Assembly: GCF_002005465.1 (NCBI RefSeq)
Contig: NZ_CP014691.1
Location: forward strand, 3,186,001 to 3,250,000
DNA: 64,000 nucleotides
Reading direction: 5' to 3'
DNA from: Neoasaia chiangmaiensis
GTDB lineage: Bacteria > Pseudomonadota > Alphaproteobacteria > Acetobacterales > Acetobacteraceae
Part shown: one piece after another, positions 57,264 to 64,000 of the stretch
How positions within the stretch are numbered: position 1 is the first letter of the stretch
Layout of the letters: every line of letters begins with the position of its first letter
Translations under genes and position numbers: made by a program
Notes under the pieces: generated by a model
What the model saw: only the letters and a program-made list of their open reading frames with translations
What the model was told of the DNA's origin: nothing
Database searches by the model: none

Positions 57264-58223
57264 GTGCGCTTAGCCCTTATCCATAACCCCCGTAGCCGCC
57301 GCAACAGGCGCGATGGCGCTGCCTTCGCGGCAACCGCATCGACGTGGCTTGGAGAGGCGTTTCTACAGCCGCGCTCCCACGATGAACTCGTGACAGAGGT
57401 CGAAACGTTGCGTGAGCGCGGCGTTGATTTGATTGTCATCAATGGTGGCGACGGTACCGTCAGCGATGTGATGACGACCGTGCATCATGTTTTCGCCGGT
57501 GCAAGCCTGCCGCATCTTGCAATCCTGCCATCGGGAAACACCAATCTGATTGCCGGGGACGTGGGCTTTCGGGAACGTGGGCTTGGTGCGTTGCGCCAGT
57601 TGATCGACTCGCCGGAGAAGCTTGTCGCGACGCATCGTCGTCCCTTGCGTGTATCCTGGCCGGACGACGAATATCCCGACCGGCTGGGCATGTTTCATGG
57701 CAGCACCGGCTATGCGCGGGCTATCGCCATCGCGCATTCGCCGCATGTCCTGCGTTATGCGCCCCATGATCTTGCCGTTGCTGCCACTTTGCTGGGCGCC
57801 TTTGGCGGTCTGGCCTGGCGCAAGCGTCGTGAAAGCTGGCTCAATGGCGATCCGGCCATCCTGTCCTCTCACGACGAGACGATCATGGACGGACAGAACT
57901 TTCTCTTCCTGGCGACGGCCCTTCAGCATCTGGACCATGGAATCTGGCCCTTTTGGCGCCAGCCGATCGATCCATTGCACGGCGTGCATTATCTGAGCAT
58001 CGCCGCCCGGCCGCGGCGCCTCATTCAGGCGACGTTTGCGCTGTTGCGAGGGCGCGCCCCGGACTGGCTGCGCGAGCATCCTGATTATCGCAGCGGCTGC
58101 GCCGAAACGCTGGTGCTGGATACGCCTGGTGACTTTGTTCTGGATGGCGAGGTGATCCCCTCCGGGCCGAACCGCAAGACATTGCTTGGGCTTGGTCCTG
58201 CCTTCACCTTCCTGCAGGACTGA
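57264..58223 (+). CDS. Diacylglycerol-kinase-family lipid kinase
   Basis: A 319-residue DAGK-catalytic-domain protein: ALIHNPRSRRNRR at the N-terminus, the ATP loop VINGGDGTVSDVM near residue 60, LAILPSGNTNLIAGD, and a C-terminal region ending in LDGEVIPSGPN. Members phosphorylate diacylglycerol, sphingosine or ceramide; Caulobacter has a ceramide kinase in the DAGK family. The neighbours are sphingolipid genes, so ceramide is a strong candidate. GTG start at 57264. Divergent from the metallophosphoesterase. Confidence 0.9.
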   Translation: MRLALIHNPRSRRNRRDGAAFAATASTWLGEAFLQPRSHDELVTEVETLRERGVDLIVINGGDGTVSDVMTTVHHVFAGASLPHLAILPSGNTNLIAGDVGFRERGLGALRQLIDSPEKLVATHRRPLRVSWPDDEYPDRLGMFHGSTGYARAIAIAHSPHVLRYAPHDLAVAATLLGAFGGLAWRKRRESWLNGDPAILSSHDETIMDGQNFLFLATALQHLDHGIWPFWRQPIDPLHGVHYLSIAARPRRLIQATFALLRGRAPDWLREHPDYRSGCAETLVLDTPGDFVLDGEVIPSGPNRKTLLGLGPAFTFLQD

Positions 58224-58231
58224 CGGGCGTT

Positions 58232-59164
58232 ATGGTGCCTGACGCGTTCGACCGCCTGTTGATCGCTGAATTGACAGCGCCGGTCGATCGTCGGATTACC
58301 GGTCTGGTCGATGCCATTCTGGGGCCATGCCAGCCTTTGGGCGTTCTGTTCTATGGATCGGGATTGCGGCAGTTCGATCCGGATGGCCTGTTCGACTTCT
58401 ATGTCATTCTTGAAAAGCTGAGTGACTGGCATCAATCGACCGCAGCGCGGATCGCCAACGAATGGTTGCCGCCGAATGTCCAGTTCGCGGAAGCGCGGAT
58501 TGATGGTCGTATCTTGCGCGCCAAGGTTGCGATCATCACGCTGGCGCAGTTTCAGGCGCGCGCGTGTCCGGACAGTATTGATACCACGATATGGGCACGA
58601 TTCACGCAGCCGGTTCGGTTGGTTTGGGTCCGGAATGACGCGGCGGCTGACGCATTGCTGATGGCAATACGACAATCCGTGATTACGGCGGCGGGATGGG
58701 CGGCTCGCCTTGCCGATGGTGCGCAATCCCCCGATTTCTGGTGGACCAACCTGTTCGCGCACACATACGAAGCCGAACTACGGGTGGAAACGAAATCGCG
58801 CGGTAGCGTGATTGTAGCCGGTCAGGAAAAGCGTTTCGCAACCATGCTTGCCTGTGCGTGGGATGCTGCCGGCATTTCATTCAGCGATATTGAGGGACTC
58901 TGGTCGCCACGTCTCTCGGAACGGCAGCGCACGACGGCACGGCGCGCCTGGCGAAAGAAAGCGCGGCGTGGGCAGTGGCTTAACGTCATGCGGCTTATCA
59001 AGGCGGCATTCACATTTCGGGATGGGGCGCGTTATCTCGCGTGGAAGATCGAGCGGCATAGCGGTCGGTCCTTGCCGCTTAGCGACTTCGAGGCGCGCCA
59101 TCCTTTGCTTTGCCTGCCGTGGCTTTTGTGGCGGGCCCGGCATGTGTTCCGGCGCAGGCGTTAG
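58232..59164 (+). CDS. Tam41-like phosphatidate cytidylyltransferase-family protein
   Basis: A 310-residue protein with no usual CdsA-type membrane segments. VLFYGSGLRQFDPDGLFDFYVIL near residue 37 has the GS and D-x-D pattern of a nucleotidyltransferase fold, laid out like mitochondrial Tam41 (GSG, then D-x-D), and KVAIITLAQF with TTIWARFTQPVRLVWV follows in the Tam41 order. Tam41 makes CDP-diacylglycerol on the matrix side. Here it starts 8 nt after the lipid kinase gene, so it may turn the kinase product into a CDP-lipid. This is inference from fold and context. Confidence 0.68.
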   Translation: MVPDAFDRLLIAELTAPVDRRITGLVDAILGPCQPLGVLFYGSGLRQFDPDGLFDFYVILEKLSDWHQSTAARIANEWLPPNVQFAEARIDGRILRAKVAIITLAQFQARACPDSIDTTIWARFTQPVRLVWVRNDAAADALLMAIRQSVITAAGWAARLADGAQSPDFWWTNLFAHTYEAELRVETKSRGSVIVAGQEKRFATMLACAWDAAGISFSDIEGLWSPRLSERQRTTARRAWRKKARRGQWLNVMRLIKAAFTFRDGARYLAWKIERHSGRSLPLSDFEARHPLLCLPWLLWRARHVFRRRR

Positions 59165-59189
59165 AGACGCTCTTGTCAGGACGACTTTC

Positions 59190-59217
59190 AGCGACAACGA
59201 TGCTCGTCATTGTCGCT
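59190..59217. terminator. Bidirectional hairpin between the Tam41-like gene and SPT
   Basis: AGCGACAA pairs with TTGTCGCT (8 bp) with an inner CGA/TCG stem, centred between the two convergent genes. Weak T-runs on both sides suggest a shared terminator. Confidence 0.5.
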
Positions 59218-59238
59218 TTCCGTTCCGTGCCGATGTGA

Positions 59239-60435
59239 TTAGTTGACCTCGAATTCCTTCGCTACCTGCCCGAAGATGGCCACGGCGCGACTGATCTCGT
59301 CGGATGTGTGGGCTGCCATGACGGAACAGCGGAGCAGGGGATTCTGGTCGGGCGTTGCCGGGGGCAGCGAGAGATTGACGTAGACGCCAAGTTCCAGCAG
59401 CCGGTTCCAGAATGCAATCGCGGTGTTCACGTCGTGCAGGGTAACCGCCACCACAGGGCTGATATGCGGGCTGACGTGCAGGCCTTGCGCACGCAGCCCT
59501 TCGTTCAGCTGCTTCGCATTTGCCTGTAGTTGAACGCGCAGTTCCGGTCTGGCTTGCATCTCCGTCAGGGATGCCAGCGTGGCAGCGATGATTTCAGGCG
59601 GCAGTGATGCCGTGAACATGTAGGGGCGGGAGCAGAGACGGATAAGCTCCATGCCATCGTGGTTGGAGACGCAATAACCGCCGACGGTGCCGAGACTTTT
59701 GGAGAACGTGCCGACGACGAAATCGATATCGTCCTCGCAGCCGTCACGCTCCGCGACGCCGCGCCCGTTATCGCCTAAAACGCCGAACGAGTGGGCTTCG
59801 TCTGCCAGAAGCCATGCACCGTGCTTCTTTTTGACTTCGGCGAATTCACTCATCGGCGCGATGTTGCCGGTCATCGAATAGATGCCTTCGACCACAATCA
59901 GCTTGGCGCCCCGATGATCTTTCAGGCGGCCCAGGCGACGGTCGAGGTCATCCGGGTCATTATGGCGGAACCGAATGACCTGTGCATGGGACAGGCGGCT
60001 ACCGTCATAGATGCTGGCATGACTGTCGGCGTCGAGCAGGAGGATGTCATCCTTGCCGGCAAGGGCGGAAATGCTGCCGAGATTGGCCTGATATCCCGTC
60101 GAGAAGACCATGCAGTGACGCCGCCGGAACGTTTCCGCAAGGCGGCGCTCCAGCTCGCGGTGCAATGCATACGTGCCGTTGGCGATGCGGGAACCTGTCG
60201 TGCCGACGCCTTCTTCGCGCACCGTCGCGATCGCCGCTTCTGCGGCAGCTTGTGACTGGCTGAGGCCGAGATAGTTGTTCGTGCCGAAAAGAAGCGTTTC
60301 CCGTCCTTCGATCAGGCCGAGGGTGGCCGAGAGCGGACGTTCGATCACGACGCCGAAAGGGTTACGGGGCGCCGCTTGTCCCAGCGCCTCGAACGATGAT
60401 TTCAGCCCCGCGTATTTCGCGAAGATATCGGTCAT
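59239..60435 (-). CDS. spt: Serine palmitoyltransferase (bacterial Spt)
   Basis: PLP enzyme joining serine and an acyl thioester to give 3-oxo-sphinganine, the first step of sphingolipid synthesis. 398 residues. Residues expected in the alpha-oxoamine synthase family are present: GTNNYLGLS, GTTGSRIANGTY, DADSHASIYDGSRL, the PLP Lys in GTFSKSLGTVGG, and LPPATPDQNPLLR. It resembles the Caulobacter SPT more than BioF or KBL (for example SRPYMFTASLPP). ATG 60435 overlaps the ACP stop as ATGA, which links the two functionally. Confidence 0.92.
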   Translation of the reverse strand: MTDIFAKYAGLKSSFEALGQAAPRNPFGVVIERPLSATLGLIEGRETLLFGTNNYLGLSQSQAAAEAAIATVREEGVGTTGSRIANGTYALHRELERRLAETFRRRHCMVFSTGYQANLGSISALAGKDDILLLDADSHASIYDGSRLSHAQVIRFRHNDPDDLDRRLGRLKDHRGAKLIVVEGIYSMTGNIAPMSEFAEVKKKHGAWLLADEAHSFGVLGDNGRGVAERDGCEDDIDFVVGTFSKSLGTVGGYCVSNHDGMELIRLCSRPYMFTASLPPEIIAATLASLTEMQARPELRVQLQANAKQLNEGLRAQGLHVSPHISPVVAVTLHDVNTAIAFWNRLLELGVYVNLSLPPATPDQNPLLRCSVMAAHTSDEISRAVAIFGQVAKEFEVN

Positions 60436-60689
60436 GTAGAAGCGCCGTTCTTCAGGGCGGCCAGGCACTCCGCCAGATCACTGATCGTCCGGATATCCGC
60501 CAGCTTGTCCAGAGGCACGGAAACGTCGAGCGTATCCTCGATTTCCATAACGAAATTCATGACGGCCAGACTGTCGAAGGCGAGATCTTCGACGATCTTG
60601 CTGTCGCCGTCGATGTCACGTGGCACTTTCGGATTGGCCAACAGTTTTTCTACGATCAGGGACGAGATCGATGCGACCGTGTCCGTCAT
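60432..60689 (-). CDS. Acyl carrier protein paired with serine palmitoyltransferase
   Basis: An 85-residue ACP: AFDSLAVMNFVMEIEDTLDVSVPL, with Ser in the DSL motif taking the 4'-phosphopantetheine. The arrangement ACP-SPT with an ATGA overlap points to an ACP dedicated to carrying the acyl group used by SPT rather than the fatty-acid synthase ACP. The acyl-AMP ligase lies 146 nt upstream on the same strand. Confidence 0.93.
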   Translation of the reverse strand: MTDTVASISSLIVEKLLANPKVPRDIDGDSKIVEDLAFDSLAVMNFVMEIEDTLDVSVPLDKLADIRTISDLAECLAALKNGAST

Positions 60690-60757
60690 GAAAGATATCT
60701 CCGGGAATAGGGAACGCGCGCCAGGGCGGCGTTGTCAGAAAAGTGTTTATGCGACAT

Positions 60758-60794
60758 GCCGCATCGCACGGTCGGGAAGACGGTGCAATGCGGC
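60758..60794 (-). other. Hairpin in the intergenic region between the acyl-AMP ligase and ACP genes
   Basis: GCCGCATCGCAC pairs with GTGCAATGCGGC (12 bp with one mismatch) around a 13-nt loop. It has no T-run, so it may be an intercistronic mRNA element, not a terminator. Confidence 0.45.
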
Positions 60795-60835
60795 GGTGTC
60801 AGGCAAGCAGTGCCGGTTTGACGAAACGACGTGTC

Positions 60836-62647
60836 TTATGCGGCTGAACTGGTGACCGGCTCGAACTGACCGGCAAGTAACATGGCCTTTGCACGGGCGC
60901 GTGTCAGCTTGCCGGACGACGTCTGGGGCAGTGTGTGCGGCGGAACGAGGATGACAGATACGTCCACACCATGCTGACGGCGGAACAGGCTGGCGGCTTC
61001 CTCGCGCAACTGCGCGCGGCCAGCTTCCTCCGTAGCGCGGCACTGCACCAGTGCAATGATGTCTTCTCCGTTTTCCGTTTCCACGGAGAAAACGGCGACG
61101 TCTCGCGAGCGAAGGCTGAGGATCTCCGTTTCCGCTGACCATTCGAGGTCCTGCGGCCAGATGTTGCGGCCATTAATGATGATCAAGTCCTTGGCGCGGC
61201 CCGTGACAACGATTTGCCCGTTCAGCATGTAGCCAAGATCGCCGGTATTCAGCCAGCCGTGCCGATCGAGAACGTCGTCCGTCTCGGCCTGCCGTCCGAA
61301 ATACCCACGCATGAGGCTTGGCCCCCGTACGTAGACGGCGCCGATGTGACGATCTGCCAGGATGTTGCCTGCGGGATCGCGTATCTCGATATCGTGTTCC
61401 GGCAATACCTTGCCGCAAAGAACGAAGGTGCGAAGCGCATGCGATGGGTCGTTGGAGGGCCGGGCGAACCCTTCGGTTTCGAGGTGTCGGAGGTCCACCG
61501 TATCGGTCAGGATGCCGGTATTGAGCGGCGCGAAACTGATGGCAAGTGTTGCTTCCGCCATGCCGTAGCTGGCTACGAATGCCTCTGACCCGAAGCCGAC
61601 AGAGGCGAAACGCTCCGCGAAGGCCTCAAGGATATGATGGCGAATCATGTCGCCACCGATTCCGGCGATGCGCCAGCAGGACAGGTCGAGCGTGGCAGGT
61701 GCCGGACGCCGGGCGCAAAGTTCGTAGCCAAATGACGGGCTGTAGGCGATGGTTCCGCGGTTGCGACTGATGAGATCGAGCCAGACATGGGGCCGGCGGG
61801 CAAATTCACGTGTCGGAAGCAGATCAACGCTGAGTTGGCAGGTGAGGGGCGTGAGGAAGAAGCCGACAAGTCCCATGTCGTGGTACAGCGGCAGCCAGGA
61901 AACGCAGCGGTCTCCTGTTTCGCGAACATGAAGACCATCACGCGCGATCGCGCGCGCATTGGCCATGCCCGCTTTCTGCGTGACGGCGACGCCCATCGGG
62001 AAACGCGTACTGCCGGACGAGAACTGAAGATATGACAGGTCTTCCGGACGGCTGGCGGGAAGATCGATGGCTGTCGGCTGCGTCGCCATCAGGCCTGATG
62101 GCGAGCCACCGAAAACAAGATCGAGATTGCTCGTGATCTCGTCCGTCCATGAACCGATGATGTCCGGCACGACCACAGCGCGGGCACCAGCGGCCTGGAT
62201 CATGCCACGTAAAGTCGCGACGTAGCTCTCCCGACCGCCGAACGCGATAGGGAGCGGCAATGGCGCGGGAACGAGCCCGGCGTATTGGCAGCCGAAGAAG
62301 ATACGCGCGAAGTCACCATCGCTTTCTGCGATGATGGCAACACGGTCGCCCTTTTCGAGGCCAAGCCCTATAAGGCGCCGGGCCGTGTCGATGGCCTGAA
62401 TGCGGAGCTCTCGGTAGGGGAGGGCTTCAAGCAGTTGGCCACGCCCATTGTAGATATTGAAGCCCGACTCGCCTTGCGCTGCATAGTCGAGTGCGTCGCT
62501 GAACGTCGAGAAATCGCCCAGCCGGCGCTTCTGACGGGATGCCGTCGGGGTTGGAGCCGTATCAACGGTCAAGGTCTGGGTGTCGCTCAAAGTTCGCCGC
62601 ACTCCATCAACAGTAGGGCTGTCTTGCGTTCGGGAATGCATTGTCAT
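60836..62647 (-). CDS. Fatty acyl-AMP ligase / acyl-CoA synthetase
   Basis: A 603-residue ANL-superfamily enzyme. The AMP-binding signature LQFSSGSTRFPMGVAVTQ, the helix MVSYGMAEATLAIS-like segment (VASYGMAEATLAI), and WLNTGDLGYMLNGQ with the ATP-binding Asp are visible; RAKDLIIINGRNIWPQDLE carries the hinge residue. It probably activates a fatty acid and loads it onto the adjacent ACP for SPT. Stop to ACP start is 146 nt. ATG 62647 overlaps the upstream stop as ATGA. Confidence 0.9.
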   Translation of the reverse strand: MTMHSRTQDSPTVDGVRRTLSDTQTLTVDTAPTPTASRQKRRLGDFSTFSDALDYAAQGESGFNIYNGRGQLLEALPYRELRIQAIDTARRLIGLGLEKGDRVAIIAESDGDFARIFFGCQYAGLVPAPLPLPIAFGGRESYVATLRGMIQAAGARAVVVPDIIGSWTDEITSNLDLVFGGSPSGLMATQPTAIDLPASRPEDLSYLQFSSGSTRFPMGVAVTQKAGMANARAIARDGLHVRETGDRCVSWLPLYHDMGLVGFFLTPLTCQLSVDLLPTREFARRPHVWLDLISRNRGTIAYSPSFGYELCARRPAPATLDLSCWRIAGIGGDMIRHHILEAFAERFASVGFGSEAFVASYGMAEATLAISFAPLNTGILTDTVDLRHLETEGFARPSNDPSHALRTFVLCGKVLPEHDIEIRDPAGNILADRHIGAVYVRGPSLMRGYFGRQAETDDVLDRHGWLNTGDLGYMLNGQIVVTGRAKDLIIINGRNIWPQDLEWSAETEILSLRSRDVAVFSVETENGEDIIALVQCRATEEAGRAQLREEAASLFRRQHGVDVSVILVPPHTLPQTSSGKLTRARAKAMLLAGQFEPVTSSAA

Positions 62648-63777
62648 GCAGCCCGCTTCAGATAGTCGACGATAGCGTCCGCCGCGCCGGGTGCGGTCGG
62701 CCCATCATCAGGAAACTCGAACGTCTCTAATACATATTGGCGCTGTGCCTCAAGAAACTCGATATGTTTGGTGAAGGCGCGGTCGAGAGCGTGACGAAAA
62801 TCACGCAGGTCCGTCAGAACTTCGCCAAGATGCCAGAACAGATAGTTCCGATCGGTTCGCCAATCGACATTATGCGCATTAAGAAACAGACAGGGACGAG
62901 GCTTGACCAGAAATTCGGCGACCTGACTGCTGACGTCGCCCAGATAAAGATCCGCCGCCATTGTGTATGTCATGTCAATGCTGCGCGGGCTGCCCGGATC
63001 AATCAGGATATTCCTGTGTTTCGCGAAGCGCTCGATCAGCGCTTCGCCTTCAACCCGATGTTTGTCGAAGAGCCTGTAGTGTGGCGCGAAGATCAGGTTG
63101 TAGCGATCCTGGTTCGCAAAATAACAAAGGATCTGCTCTCCGAGGGCTGGCCAGGACGAAAGTTTGGCTGAGAAATGGGGGTTGTAGAGGACCGTTGGGC
63201 GTTCGTCATCGAACAGGCGTGTATGTTTCCGTCCCATCCTGCGAACGATATCGAATTTCGCGTAGGCGCCGCGGTAGTATCGCCCTGGTTGGATTGCGCC
63301 CTGCGACAGAAGTCGTTCTTCGACCTTGCGGCCGGAGATCAGGACGAAATCGAAGGCTTTGACATCGCGGGCGAAACCGATTGCCCGATCCCCGGCGCCG
63401 TGGCGGGTCCAGATCAGGCGTGGTTTTCGAATGCCCATCCGCTTCAGATAAAGTGACGTGCGTTCCGGGACGACGATTGCCTGAAAGCGGGAAAAGTAAT
63501 CCCTGTTGAGAAAAAGGCTACTCAGTTTGCCAATCACGTCTAGCCCGTTGCGTTCGATACGATTGCGCAGAAACGAGGGAAGTTTCAGCAGGTCATACGT
63601 GGCGCGTGTTTGAGGGTAGAGGGCTCCTAATGTCCGCGCGTAGTCGAGATGAGCCTCAGTCGTACAGGCGATATGAACGTCCACCTCGGGGTGTCGCGAT
63701 GCCATCTCCATGGCGATAGGCAGGGAGTGCAGCGTCTGATGTGGCTGTGCGATATAAGGGAAAGCGACCTTCATCAT
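62644..63777 (-). CDS. CDP-glycerol glycerophosphotransferase-like protein
   Basis: A 377-residue protein with landmarks of the TagF/TagB-like family: RLIWTRHGAGDRAIGF, VLYNPHFSAKLSSWP and the C-terminal LYLGDVSSQVAEFLV motif with PRPCLFLN. Such enzymes transfer glycerol-phosphate from CDP-glycerol. ATG 63777 overlaps the stop of the flippase-like gene upstream (ATGA), and its own stop overlaps the acyl-AMP ligase start. It could add a glycerophosphate-type head group to a lipid; substrate and activity are not proven. Confidence 0.75.
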   Translation of the reverse strand: MMKVAFPYIAQPHQTLHSLPIAMEMASRHPEVDVHIACTTEAHLDYARTLGALYPQTRATYDLLKLPSFLRNRIERNGLDVIGKLSSLFLNRDYFSRFQAIVVPERTSLYLKRMGIRKPRLIWTRHGAGDRAIGFARDVKAFDFVLISGRKVEERLLSQGAIQPGRYYRGAYAKFDIVRRMGRKHTRLFDDERPTVLYNPHFSAKLSSWPALGEQILCYFANQDRYNLIFAPHYRLFDKHRVEGEALIERFAKHRNILIDPGSPRSIDMTYTMAADLYLGDVSSQVAEFLVKPRPCLFLNAHNVDWRTDRNYLFWHLGEVLTDLRDFRHALDRAFTKHIEFLEAQRQYVLETFEFPDDGPTAPGAADAIVDYLKRAA

Positions 63778-64000
63778 GCTGCCGATTCCCGTCCGGAGAC
63801 CGGCTGCGTCCGGGAGGTCAGGACCATTACGAGCTGAATGGCGATGAGGACCGTGACGGCACATAGGGTTGCTGGACCAACGCCGTTGAGTCCGTACCAG
63901 CGGATCATGACGAATAGCAGTGGCAGGAAAAACACGGTTTCAAGGACGCGTGCGAATGTGGCGGCACCTGATTTGTGTGTCGTGAACAGGATTGGCTCGA
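63774..64000 (-). CDS. C-terminal end of a multispanning membrane protein, probably a flippase
   Basis: The last 75 codons of a minus-strand gene that continues past the right edge. The visible part has two hydrophobic helices (FLPLLFVMIRWYGL and ATLCAVTVLIAIQLVMVL) joined by GLNGVGPA, typical of the ends of polysaccharide or lipid flippases (Wzx/MurJ type). Its stop overlaps the start of the CDP-glycerol transferase-like gene as ATGA. Identification is tentative. Confidence 0.5.
   Translation of the reverse strand, partial: EPILFTTHKSGAATFARVLETVFFLPLLFVMIRWYGLNGVGPATLCAVTVLIAIQLVMVLTSRTQPVSGRESAA

Overview
This 64 kb window is GC-rich and densely coded. It reads like the chromosome of an alphaproteobacterium in the family Acetobacteraceae (acetic acid bacteria). 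The evidence is gene content: an alpha-type DksA with a single zinc-finger Cys, a class II (CP4-like) AroA, a FYDLN-acid protein, MmcB, the ffs-dnaX-ebfC-recR block, a heparinase-like protein after rpe, and a bacterial serine palmitoyltransferase locus. A flagellate genus such as Asaia or a relative is possible, but the genus is only a guess.

Layout. 1-4228: end of rsmB, rpe, a heparinase II/III-like protein and a GT4 glycosyltransferase. 4223-8622 (minus): a DesK/DesR-like two-component system with a membrane partner, tyrS and an alpha/beta hydrolase. 9130-13486 (plus): a tightly packed sulfur-transfer operon of two cysteine desulfurases, a 2Fe-2S ferredoxin, mnmA and a GST. 13585-17349: a small DUF2945-type protein, the large catalase KatE, a decayed tyrosine-recombinase gene and the tRNA-Thr(GGT) it abuts, a relic of an integrated element. 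17420-20447: dksA, flgI, flgJ, a FlgN-like gene and a secreted DUF3465-like protein. 20497-34431 is mostly housekeeping: clpA/clpS, a DD-carboxypeptidase, map, ggt, SRP RNA, dnaX-ebfC-recR, an SDR, a FYDLN protein with a coupled lipoprotein, and aroA-cmk. It is followed by rpsA. 36588-44028: three large glycosyltransferase genes with unusual accessory modules. 44083-50067: a cyclophilin, a second (small) catalase, a double-retropepsin lipoprotein with a 45-residue lipoprotein behind it, a SYLF protein, an inositol-monophosphatase-family protein and mmcB.

50126-64000 is the most interesting part. It appears to be a locus for making, modifying and exporting sphingolipids. On the minus strand from the right edge come the end of a flippase-like protein, a CDP-glycerol glycerophosphotransferase-like protein, a fatty acyl-AMP ligase, an acyl carrier protein and serine palmitoyltransferase. 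Converging on these are a DAGK-family lipid kinase and a Tam41-like cytidylyltransferase. Next is a six-gene minus-strand operon in which every junction is a 4-nt ATGA overlap: metallophosphoesterase, LptF, LptG, fatty-acid hydroxylase, MobA-like nucleotidyltransferase and GT4. A protein resembling the N-terminal domain of the plant glucosamine inositolphosphorylceramide transferase and a small membrane protein follow.

Working model (inference): acyl ligase and ACP feed SPT. Enzymes outside the window finish the ceramide. The kinase and the Tam41-like enzyme activate it as a phospho- or CDP-lipid. The glycosyl-, glycerophospho- and nucleotidyl-transferases build a head group, and an LptFG pair moves the product towards the outer membrane. 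Start codons were chosen from Shine-Dalgarno spacing, family starts and overlaps, and several are uncertain as noted.
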